Made by a program: the position numbers and the translations under genes
The notes under the pieces: model-generated
What the model saw: the letters and a program-made list of their open reading frames with translations, nothing else
Told to the model about the DNA's origin: nothing
Databases searched by the model: none
Assembly (NCBI GenBank): GCA_006937955.1
Contig: SSNP01000065.1
Location: 2,293,858 to 2,357,857, forward strand
Source: Pachypanchax playfairii
Taxonomy: Eukaryota; Chordata; Actinopteri; Cyprinodontiformes; Aplocheilidae
Length of the DNA stretch: 64,000 bases
Direction: 5' to 3'
Shown here: positions 55,801 through 64,000 of the stretch, one piece after another
Layout: every line of letters starts with the position of its first letter
Position numbering within the stretch: position 1 is the stretch's first letter

Positions 55801-58800
55801 TGCTAGGCGTGGTTTCAACTACAGGAGCTGTCGAATACTATCAAACAAAGGAGTTGTGACAAAACAGATACAGGCTGTTCGGACTCGGGTGTTATCGCCA
55901 CCTGCGTAGTTTGAGAGATTAAAACTTAAAGAGAAGTTGTTGACCTGTTTTCACACCCACTATGAAGGTAAGAACACCCGTGGAGCTAAAATATTCAACA
56001 GAAACCTCAGAAAAACCGTTTTTAATATAAGGGTCTCTTTAATAAAAAGCTGAGGGGCTCCGTAATCAGGAAGGCACTTGAAGTTGAACTAATGCTCCTG
56101 AATCAGCTGAGGTGTTTTGAGCATTCAGGAGGCATGTTTGACCACCTTCCTATGGAGGATTTTTGTGCATGTCCCACTGGGTGGAAATCCCCAGTCAGAC
56201 CCAAAACTCATTGGAAGGATTATATATCTTTGGCCTCGGAACATCTTGGTATCCCCAGGTGAAAGGAGGGATGGAAGTCTCAGTTTCCCTCCTGAACCTG
56301 TTGCTCCCGCGACCTGACAAACGAAAGAAGATGGATGGATATATGGCATAGAGAGCCATGGATCATATGTAGGTTATGTACGATAATATATACCATATAT
56401 ATATATATATACCTTACAGGCAGTCTTGTTAACACTTTTATAATTTTGTGCAATATGAAGTGAATGTGAAATTTGATGTTTCCTAGGAAGAAGGCTGTAA
56501 AATTAGAAATACAAGCCCTTGCTTTATTTAAGAAGTATACAACAATTTAGGCACAAAAGCCTAAAAAGTTAATTTAGAAGCACACCGAACTAACACTGTA
56601 ATGGAAATTTTTTATTAATTGCATTTAAGAAGTTGTTGTTTTTCTTGAATAAAACTGATGAGTTAAATCATTGATGTCCTGTCCTGGCCTTTGGGGGCAT
56701 TTTCCTTTATTTAACTCGTTTTGTTCTCTTGCTTTTATTAGTTGCAAGCATAACTTCAATGCTGTCAACTTTTTAAGAGGAAAAACAACTTCAGCAAACA
56801 TTACAGAGAGGTCACCTCTGCTGAGATTCTCTCAGGATGACAGGTAAGCACCTCCACAGCTTTTTCAATTATAGATATGTACAGTATATCACTAAGAGTA
56901 CATCCATCCATCCATCCATCCATCCATCCCCAAAGCTGTGAAACTCCTGAGAACCATTATCCACAAAAAAAAATATTGAACAATGGTGAACCAGAAGGGG
57001 TTGACAGACCAAGGTAATTCCAAGAGTACAGCAATGACTCATCCAGGAAGTCACAGAAGAACTTAGAACCACATTTAAAGCCTGGTCTCATTTGCATTAG
57101 TCAAGGTCAGAGTTCAAGACTCCACCATAAGAAAGATTCTAGTGCTAAATGAGGCCTCCACAGGACCAAGGATGAAAAACCACTGCTTACCAAAAAGAAC
57201 ATAGGGCCACAAGGCCCATTTCACTATTTCTGCAAGATGGATTATTTCAAGATTTGGGGACTGATTTATCAATATTCCAAGTAAAGAGTGCAAATTTGCG
57301 TGCATGGCAAAAGGTTTGTGCTGAGGGTGTGTTCCTGATTTGCAGGTGATTTACTAAGGTTGCTCGCGCAGTTGATAACAGGCGTAAACAGAAATATTTA
57401 AATGAGGAGTTTGCCTTGGTCATTGCGGGTGCAAGAAAGGCGCAAACGGAAAATAAAATTCGAGCCATTGGAGCTTCAAATATGAGCAGAAGAGGCAAAG
57501 ACATTTTAATGAGCTGCAGCAAACACATCTTCAGGCTCCGCTCTGTGATGTTGTAGAATGTGAGAGATCCCAGCACTAACTGTCACAGTGCGCTATATGA
57601 TCCAGACGTCTGTCTGTGTCTTCTCCTCGCAACAATAACTGCATTAAGTTTTGCGCCAAATTAAGACATGCTTTTCAAAAGTGGCAAATATAGGCGCAAA
57701 ATTAGAAGCTGCAAACATTTTCAGGTTTGATAAATCACACTGTGCCTGGAAAGCCAACTTATTTGCATGTTCTCCTCCCAAAATGTTGCGTCTTCTGACA
57801 GAAACAACCTCATTGCACTTTCATCAAGGGCAAAAGCATTGAAAGGATTTAGAGTATCTTGCTGCAGGTTTAACAAATGCAGTTTTACCTGCGTGGCATT
57901 GGTAAATTACCTGCTGTTTTTGCAGCCGCTGAGAGGTTTGCGCCTCTTTTAACAACCGCAAACCTTTGATATATCAGGCCCTGGAGTTTTCCAAGCCCAC
58001 AAAAATCCATCTTTTACTGCTCCAACTGAATCATCTGACTCGGTCATAAAATGTTCGGACCAATCATGTGTTTGCATTGTGCTTTGGAGCAGCTGTTCAG
58101 GTATGATTGGCAGCAAGTGCAAGGGAGAAATAGGGAGAGCGAGTTGGGGTGCAGCCGGACGGACTTTCAGGTTTCATCGCTATAAATGGCTGGCCGGAAA
58201 CAACGCATAGCGGCAGGTGTCGGAAATTGGGAGAAATGTGGCTCCGGAAGATTTTCGGGAGGGACACTGAAATTCGTGAGTCTCCCGGGAAAATAGGGAG
58301 AGTTGACATGTATGGTGCAGGCAAAGCAAAACAAACATGGCTGCGCAGGTGGATGTGCGCATAAAATCGGCTATTGAATCTGTTTTAGGAGAACTACAGA
58401 CAATTTCTTTGTTGAAAAATGAGCAAAGGGAAGCACTTTTTGTATTTCTTGATTGTAACAATGTGTGTGTTTTTTGCTCCCGACTGGATTTGCAAAAGCT
58501 TGACTTACAGTGACTGGCTAAAGACAAATCATGATAGGCCGATGCTTGCTGGTGCGACCTCCAATTAGCTAAAAATATTATACCTGATGTCCTTCCCTTT
58601 TTTAGACACCTTCAGACTGAGCAGTTCCAGATGATTGTGTAGCACCGACTGGACAGTGGGGCTACACATAGATCTGTCAGAGCCAGGTTACCATTTCACA
58701 GTCAACATAAAATATTTTGGAAAATATTCTGTGGACAGATAAAAGTGGAATTTTTTGGAAAGTTTATATTGTGGTTCTGGTTTGTCGCAGGCAGGCCTTC

Positions 58801-59740
58801 ATGGCAATGCCTTTGTCCCCCTAAGAACATATTGATAGATCCTTATAATTTTAGATGTATCCTGTTATAGCTGGTGTTTCAGACAATGAACATCATACTG
58901 CCTGTCAAACATGGTGGTGATAGTGTGATGGTGTTGAGGCTACGTTGCTGTTTCAGGATCTGGATGACTCTAAAAGATGGAACAATGAATTCTGCTCTCT
59001 ACCAGAAAATCCCAATGCAGAATGTGCTGCCATCATTGTGACCTTAAACTCAAGAGCACTTGGGTTTCACAGCATGACAATGATCTGAAACACACTAGAA
59101 AGTCCATTTTTACATTGTAAAATAAAAAATTTAAGGTTTTGGAGTGGTTTGGCCACTGTCCAATGTTTCTGTAATACACAGGTATGACACAAAATGCAGT
59201 TTAAACTTGTTTATTAGGATATAAAACACAAAGAGCAGATAACAGAACAATGACCATGTCCCTCCTATGGGGGCGGGGCAGAGAGGGTTAGTCCCAAACA
59301 GTGCAGTTGATATATGGTAATCCAATAATGTATCCTCACTCCAGAAATCAGTATCAGTAATGAGGCATTGCTCAGAACCTTAATGAGTGGTGACTTACTG
59401 TGGGGGGCAGGCTGGAGGTGTTGTCAAAGAACAAATTCAAAAATCCAATAATCCATAAAGGGACAGAAGGACACGTGGCTCAGAAGATGAGAAAAAGATT
59501 TGATACATTCTATGATCAAAAACATACAAGAACAAGAAAAGACTTGTTACTTGTCAGCTTTTAAGAGAAAACTTTCTAAGAGAAAAACAGTTTAGTTTGA
59601 TGAGTGTTTTAAGGTGATGAGCTGTGTGCAGGTTACCTGATCAACCAGACCCTCACGTCTTTGACAGATTACTTTACAAAGACGTGAGAGCCTGGAGCTG
59701 AACCGCTGTCTCTCAATTTCGAAGGCGGTCTTAGCCAGTT

Positions 59741-59799
<59 letters not shown>

Positions 59800-61994
59800 T
59801 CTGATGAAAACATTATCTCTTTGGTGGAGGTAACAATGTGCAGAGACATAAAAACACAGTTAACCATTGTGACTTATTCTTTGTTTGGATTTAAAGACAT
59901 GGTAGCTGATTCAAAAAAGTCTCATTGGTGAAAAAACACTCTTACTTTGGTAAAATTTAACATTATTTATGTGATACAGACCTGTTTTTGCCTCCTAACA
60001 GTTCAAGATATAGCATTACAATATGTACCAGAGATTATTAATCCTAATAATATTTTTTAAAAAACAAACTAATTTATGGCTTTAAATGTTTATCATTCAG
60101 TCTTACCTACATGACAATTCATGAGCCCAGCTTGCTGGAGGAACCTTGGGACAACTGCTCTCTGGAAATGGAGAGAAGATATCGACTGGGCAGCGAAGTG
60201 GCCAGTTTGTCACGTTCCAACTCACCAGAAAAGTACGAAGCCCTGGAAAACCTCAACCGTGGCTTCAAACTCACCAGCAGTGTCAAGTAAGTCTTTGATT
60301 GGGCTCAAATCTTTTATATTCATTTATTTATCCTCAGGCCTATTTTGGAATGGACATTTGGAATTTGAAGTCAAGTGTGCAGATGACTTCTGCAGCTATC
60401 TGATCATTACCTTCTGAATCTCATTTATTTTGTCATAAATGTAAAAAACCAGCAATTTTGTGTGAAATCACTATTACTGTATTTTCTTTTTTTAGGTGCT
60501 GCCTCAGAGTCTCCAAAATTGCCACCATATTTGCCATTGTCGTTCTCAGCAGTGTAAGAAAACATTATATTTCTTGAGTAAAATACATCTTCGATGTTGT
60601 AGGACAAGTATTCTTAACATCATTACTTCTGTTGTGTTTGGAAATGATATTTAATGTGTTTGAAACCTACATATATTTTTTGAGATTTGCTGCTAGAAGT
60701 GAGAAGTAATTGGTTTTCTGTTTCTCTTTATGTTTATCATCACTTATCTCCTCCCCTCTTTCCCTGTGCTCGCTAATCTCCATCTTTATTGCTTTTCTCA
60801 TCTTTCCCCATCCCTCTGTCTATCTTATTACCTATCTTTGTTGTTTTTTCTATCAAAACCTTTCTGTCATTATCTGCCTTTATCATCATTTGTCACTGTA
60901 CGGCTGTCTTTCTCATACCTATTTCTATCAGCATCCAATTGCTATTGTCATCCATCTCTTTTGTCTCCTTGACTTTGACACATGCACAAGCTGATTCAGT
61001 CACATCTGGAACTTCTTTTCAATCAAAATATTTACTTCTGTAATAAAATCATAATCACAGGAGTCAGTAGCTAGGCGACTTCTGATTAGTCTGCTGATAA
61101 ATATATATTTGCTGTGGTTAAAATCCAAACTCAGTAATGAGTAATATTAATGTGTTTGTTGGAAGCAATAGCATGACATTATTTTTCACACATTCAACCA
61201 GAATGTTTACCACTAAGCAGAACTGGTGCAGCAGTATGAACTGGAATTACACATGTCTCAGATACTGTTACTGATATAGTTTGTTGCTTAGCACTACAAT
61301 TAATTAAAAGACTGATTTTGATTAATTTTTAACAACTAAGTAGAATATTTAAAATTGAGCTGTAATCTTAATGAATGATGACTTTGTTCTGGTCCCAGCT
61401 GTTCTTTAGTATGTATCCGGATCGAGACAACCCCTGGAAGATGTTGGCAGTGCCTTCAACTGACAGCTTATGTATCTTTTCCAGCCCCGCCCCCGCAAAA
61501 AATCCCAATCAAACTTCAGTAAATCACACCTGTTAAGAGAAGAGTAGTGGTTTGTACTGCAGCTGTGTTTTTGCCTCAATATAAGTAGACACTTTTTCCA
61601 ATGAAAGACTAATTTTAAAGAAAAATTTTCATCATGTCACATATTCCCCTTGACAGTCCATATCTGACAGCGATGAATGTGACCGATTTTCGGGACAGTG
61701 CTTTGCTGAAACTACAGGTAGCAGGGCCTTTCGCAAGGATGGGTTTTGACCTGACTACCCAGGATTACATCTTGATCCAGGTGGAGCAGATTGAGCAGCA
61801 GGGACAACGGAGAAGGAGGACACAGCAGGTATCATATACAATTTATTTTCATTATTACATATATGTATAAAAGATTAACATAATTAATTATTTATCTTAT
61901 TGTGATTTTAGGTTACTTATAATTGGACTATTCCTCTTCACGCTGAACGCAGAGACCAGATACAGTTAATAAAAACCTTTGAGATGATCAGCAG
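52611..61994 (+). CDS. oca2: OCA2 (P protein), first seven coding exons (3' part outside window)
   Basis: OCA2 is a twelve-helix melanosomal membrane protein that sets melanosome pH and hence tyrosinase activity. Its loss causes albinism in mammals and fish. Exons: 52611-52865 (ATG at 52621), 56742-56843, 60101-60286, 60496-60553, 61399-61471, 61671-61828, 61912-61994. The phases join cleanly (905 coding nt, about 301 residues, ending mid-codon). The start MYLE matches mammalian MHLE. Other matches are ERSPLL (sorting signal), MERRYRLGSEV, LFFSMYPD and VTYNWTIPL. The first 80 residues diverge most. The upstream neighbour is HERC2 in the same direction, as in mammals. No further OCA2 exon was found up to 64000, so the next lies downstream. 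Confidence 0.93.
53051..53560 (-). mobile_element. MITE family X, copy 1
   Basis: Shares, in reverse orientation, the sequence of 55450-56036: 'tttaaagaggcc' border, 'tgttcttaccttcatag', 'gtcaacaacttctcttt', 'gcatgctgctggc'. No coding capacity. Lies in the first long OCA2 intron. Confidence 0.7.
53979..54785 (-). mobile_element. LINE 3' coding fragment, minus strand
   Basis: Minus-strand reading gives MKGKVYKTVVRPAMLSGLEM, MDRIRNESIRGTAHVKCFAD and VRLRWFGHVQRKD, the C-terminal region of a fish LINE, with several stops upstream. The long plus-strand frame in the same place is only its shadow. Confidence 0.85.
54790..55080 (-). repeat. LINE/SINE 3' tail, inverted copy
   Basis: Reverse complement of the tail at about 40170-40435 ('aacaggaagaaacctttagc', 'gttgggcggccttctgcctc'). 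Confidence 0.8.
55085..56340 (+). mobile_element. LINE 3' end split by a MITE
   Basis: Left part (55085-55445) reads SFKYLDILFMSDGRIEQEVG and VVKKNLSQKAKLLIYWSV. The right part (56040-56340) reads the C-terminal GGNPQSDPK-like end, then ends in the ATGGATGGATA tail. MITE family X copy 2 sits between them. Confidence 0.75.
55450..56036 (+). mobile_element. MITE family X, copy 2, inserted in a LINE
   Basis: About 590 bases with 'ttaaagaggc' and, inverted, 'ttaaagagac' ends. It matches copy 1 (53051-53560, opposite strand) and copy 3 (62443-62699). Confidence 0.75.
56742..56843 (+). CDS. oca2: OCA2 exon with acidic dileucine sorting signal
   Basis: This 102-nt exon carries the codons for ERSPLL at 56806-56823, equivalent to the ENTPLL acidic dileucine of human OCA2 that binds AP-1/AP-3 adaptors and sends the protein to melanosomes. 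It is phase 2 at both ends and joins exactly to the exons at 52865 and 60101. Confidence 0.85.
56897..56928 (+). repeat. (CATC)n microsatellite
   Basis: About seven CATC copies, just left of the Tc1 fragment. Confidence 0.85.
57255..57981. mobile_element. MITE with GGGCCTGATTTATCAA-type ends, nested in Tc1
   Basis: The left end ggggactgatttatcaa and the right end (inverted) agggcctgatatatcaa pair up. It has short internal 'gcgcaaa' repeats and no coding capacity. Confidence 0.65.
58338..58511 (+). pseudogene. Fragment resembling the N-terminus of a helicase-like transposon ORF
   Basis: From ATG at 58338 the frame reads MAAQVDVRIKSAIESVLGEL and ISLLKNEQREALFVFLDCNN before a stop at 58509. 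'LKxEQxEAL' precedes the nucleotide-binding loop in RecQ-like helicases of fish mobile elements. The loop itself is absent here. The family call is a weak inference. Confidence 0.35.
59741..59800 (+). repeat. (CAGA)n microsatellite
   Basis: About 14 copies of a 4-base unit. The serine/valine/cysteine/leucine frame on the other strand is an artefact of it. Confidence 0.95.
60101..61994 (+). CDS. oca2: OCA2 exons for cytoplasmic tail end, first membrane helix and luminal loop
   Basis: Exon 60101-60286 ends the cytosolic tail with MERRYRLGSEVASLSRS. Exon 60496-60553 and the start of 61399-61471 encode the first transmembrane helix (ATIFAIVVLSSLFFSMYPD). Exons 61671-61828 and 61912-61994 encode the luminal loop with N-glycosylation sequons NVT and NWT. 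For 61671 I chose the second of two close 'gacag' acceptors, because the first one (ending 61656) leads to a stop codon after the preceding phase. Confidence 0.88.
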
Positions 61995-62440
61995 GTAATC
62001 AGAACAGTTAAGAGTAAATGGTGTGTAATTTTATGGGGCATTTTTAAGTCCGATACAAGCTACAACTTTGTTATTCACCCATCACACACATACACACAGT
62101 TGTGGTGGTAGTAAGGTACATAACATAGCCATAGCTGCCTTTTGGGTTACAAACTAACAGAGGTCAGGCTGCCATTGCACTGGTGCCACTTGGGTGACAT
62201 GTCTTGCCCCAAAGAAACAACAGAGAAAATGATTTGAACCAGACAACAACACAAAACTGAAAATGTTCTACAGCAGTGGCAACAAAGCACACATGATTAC
62301 GCAAAAATCAAAAAGAGCTCAGTAATGCAGATTGTTGGATTTTGTTTCATGAGTGATTAATTTGGCCATAATAAGTGGACCAAAACACATTTTAATCTAA
62401 AGGGGTCACTGAAACAGAATACTCAAAATTTTGTTGTTAC
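61995..62440. other. OCA2 intron, no feature seen
   Basis: Follows the donor at 61995. No further OCA2 exon is seen in the window. Confidence 0.5.
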
Positions 62441-62442
62441 CT

Positions 62443-62699
62443 GCAATATGAAACATTTTATATCTAAAAAACGTTAGGAAACACTGATTAACAGACCTTT
62501 CAATCTGTCTGATTCAAAATTCGGCTGGTTCTGGCTCGTTCCGTCAGGCTTCGGCAGCAGCTCGTTCATATTCATTATTTGAATTTGCTGGACTCTGATT
62601 GGCTAACAAACTGGCCTATGAAAGCAAGGTATACCGTTTCCTGCCGCGCTGCGTATGGCAACGTCAGATGTCGTGTCTTCCTGTTTGCTACGTCTTATG
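62443..62699 (+). mobile_element. MITE family X, copy 3, truncated
   Basis: Matches copy 2 from about 55515 to 55780 ('aacactgattaacagacctt', 'ttgctggactctgattggct', 'gtcgtgtcttcctgtttgct'), then stops at 'cttatg' where a Harbinger-like terminus begins. Confidence 0.75.
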
Positions 62700-63170
62700 G
62701 TGCATTCACACCGGCGACTTTGTCAACGTCAAGCAACGCTGATAACGCTCCAAATCTGACGTTTGAAGTTGAAGCTCATAACGCCTGCCAGTCAGAGCGC
62801 ATAGGCGTTAAAGCTCGTAAAGCCTGACCGAAAAAGAGCGCGAAGGCGGGGCTTCCTTTGTTATCGGATGTTCGGAGCTATGGCGGATCATATTGAGACA
62901 GTGGCTTGGATTTATTTACTTCATAGATCTAGACAACGTCGACGTCGGGTGCATCAGCGCCGTTTGTGGATACACCCCATTCTTCAGATGCGTTCTGAGT
63001 TTGGTGAGTTTAACCATTTGCTCCAGGAGCTACGTTTGGATGAGGTTAATTTATCTTCCATTTTGGCTGATCCCGCTTCTTTCCGGCTACGTGCTGTGAC
63101 GTCTTACGTCACTACGATGAGACGCTCTGATTGGTTGACATGCCGCTTCAAGAGCGTTAAAGCTGTAGTG
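62700..63170 (+). mobile_element. Harbinger-like fragment with transposase N-terminus
   Basis: Begins GTGCATTCACACCGGCG, a Harbinger-style terminus. From ATG at 62880 it encodes a basic start, then RRRVHQRRLWIHPI, then EFGEFNHLLQELRLDEVNL, the usual opening of PIF/Harbinger transposase. The catalytic part is missing. A clean right end was not found. Confidence 0.6.
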
Positions 63171-63426
63171 CGTAACTTTTACATGTCCGTGGATGTCCGT
63201 TTCAGCCAAGCCACTATCAGAGGAGATGACACAATGCAGATTAAGCCGATCGGCTCCTCAAACATCTCATGGTATTTTTCAATATATATAATTTTTACTT
63301 TGCGTGTCGACTTGCGACATTCCCGCGCTGTCGCACATGAAATTACGTCTTTTATGTCACAACAAGAAAAATAATAAGAAATAGAACGCAGTGTCTCGTA
63401 GCAGCCGGCAGAACGTGAAGGTCGAC

Positions 63427-63640
63427 ATGGCGGAGAATCCAAATAAACAGCCGAGAGACACTTATCGGGAAGTGGATCCTACCACGAAAAAAAAAAAAAT
63501 TCCTGGACGTTCGGCAGAGGGACTATTGGCTAAGAAGGAAAGTGACCGAAGGAGAAGGCAAACGCGAATTTGTATCGGCGTCGCTTTTCCTCGGTGGAGA
63601 GAAGAGATCTGGCTGATGTTTAGGGGTGCACATAAGTGGT
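63427..63640 (+). CDS. Unassigned short coding exon, probably transposon-derived
   Basis: ATG at 63427 opens a frame of Lys/Arg-rich sequence (PGRSAEGLLAKKESDRRRRQ, then TRICIGVAFPRWREEIW). The pattern of a basic helix followed by 'IGxAFxRWRE' recurs, from memory, in unnamed proteins of fish mobile elements. No function is claimed. The frame continues to 63687 without further recognisable sequence. Confidence 0.3.
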
Positions 63641-63689
63641 CCGCAGGTCCGTACACACTGTCAAAATATAAAATGCGCACCAGATGAAA

Positions 63690-64000
63690 CCCAGAGCGCC
63701 GAAGTTCCAGCTGATCAGCTGATTCTGTCTCTATCTGTGTCAGTTTGTGTCTGTCAGTTTGTGTCTGTCAGTTTGCCAGTGTAACGGTTTTTCAGTCAGT
63801 CAGATCAGTGTAGCTGATTGCAGGATTCTGCATCGTGTCAAAACTGAAAAAATTAACTGAATAAGACAAATAGATCATTGTGGCCCCAACAGCTGACTAA
63901 TAAATTTCAACACCAAACTGTTAAATGTAGATTAAAGTGAACAATCAAACCTGTAAACAATCCAACCTGAACTCTGAAGGTTTTTCTTTTTTTTTACCAG
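63690..64000. other. OCA2 intron end of window, no clear feature
   Basis: Contains a short 'gtcagtttgtgtct' tandem near 63740-63780 and a T-rich tract followed by 'accag' at the last bases. The latter looks like a splice acceptor and could mark the next OCA2 exon just outside. Confidence 0.35.

Larger units (their letters stand above)
56930..59165 (+). mobile_element. Tc1-like transposon split by nested insertions
   Basis: The left part (56930-57245) and the right part (about 58600-59165) are consecutive pieces of one degenerate Tc1 transposase ('caatgactcatccaggaagtc', later 'tctgtggacag', 'catggtggtgatagtgtgatgg', 'tgacaatgatctgaaacaca'). The break is filled by elements at 57255-57981 and about 57990-58595. 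Confidence 0.75.

Noticed and set aside
59592..59867. Cys/Leu/Ser/Val repeat frame on the minus strand
   Set aside because: Produced by the CAGA microsatellite.
61650..61670. First 'cttgacag' acceptor for the OCA2 exon at 61671
   Set aside because: With the preceding phase it runs straight into a stop codon. The second acceptor 14 bases later keeps the frame and the mammalian match.

Overview
This is a eukaryotic, vertebrate window, almost certainly from a spiny-rayed teleost fish. Coding sequence is split into many short exons with GT/AG borders. The introns are full of fish-type DNA transposons (Tc1-like, hAT, Harbinger, Kolobok-like) and non-LTR retrotransposon scraps, and there is a 914-base assembly gap of Ns (11948-12861).

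The left 36 kb holds the 3' part of HERC2 on the + strand. I place 52 coding exons (1846 to the stop at 36319). Their reading phases join without a break and they encode 2,769 residues, roughly the C-terminal 57% of this giant E3 ubiquitin ligase. In order they carry a UBA-like segment, the CPH domain, an SH3-like/MIB-like segment, a ZZ zinc finger, a DOC/APC10 domain, two seven-bladed RCC1-like propellers (RLD2, RLD3) and the catalytic HECT domain with its active cysteine at 36098-36100. The 5' half of the gene lies upstream of the window.

From 36.3 to 52.6 kb is intergenic. It holds retroelement debris (38.1-41.3 kb) and one 6.37-kb transposon (42554-48922) bounded by a perfect 8-bp target duplication. 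The left inverted arm of this transposon has grown into about 60 copies of a 77-bp satellite, while the right arm keeps only two or three inverted copies. This is the most striking structure here.

The right 11 kb holds the 5' part of OCA2 (the P protein, a melanosomal membrane transporter/channel), also on the + strand. Seven exons with coding sequence (52611-61994) cover the N-terminal cytoplasmic tail with an acidic dileucine sorting signal, the first membrane helix and the glycosylated luminal loop. The gene continues beyond the window. HERC2 upstream of OCA2 in the same orientation is the arrangement known from mammals, where a HERC2 intron carries the OCA2 enhancer behind blue/brown eye colour. 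The fish intron at the same count from the 3' end is 31054-31457.

Between OCA2 exons lie nested repeats: three copies of one MITE family, one inside a LINE and one cut by a Harbinger-like fragment, and a Tc1 copy split by further insertions. Domain names and human comparisons come from memory of these families. Exon borders were read directly from splice signals and phase.
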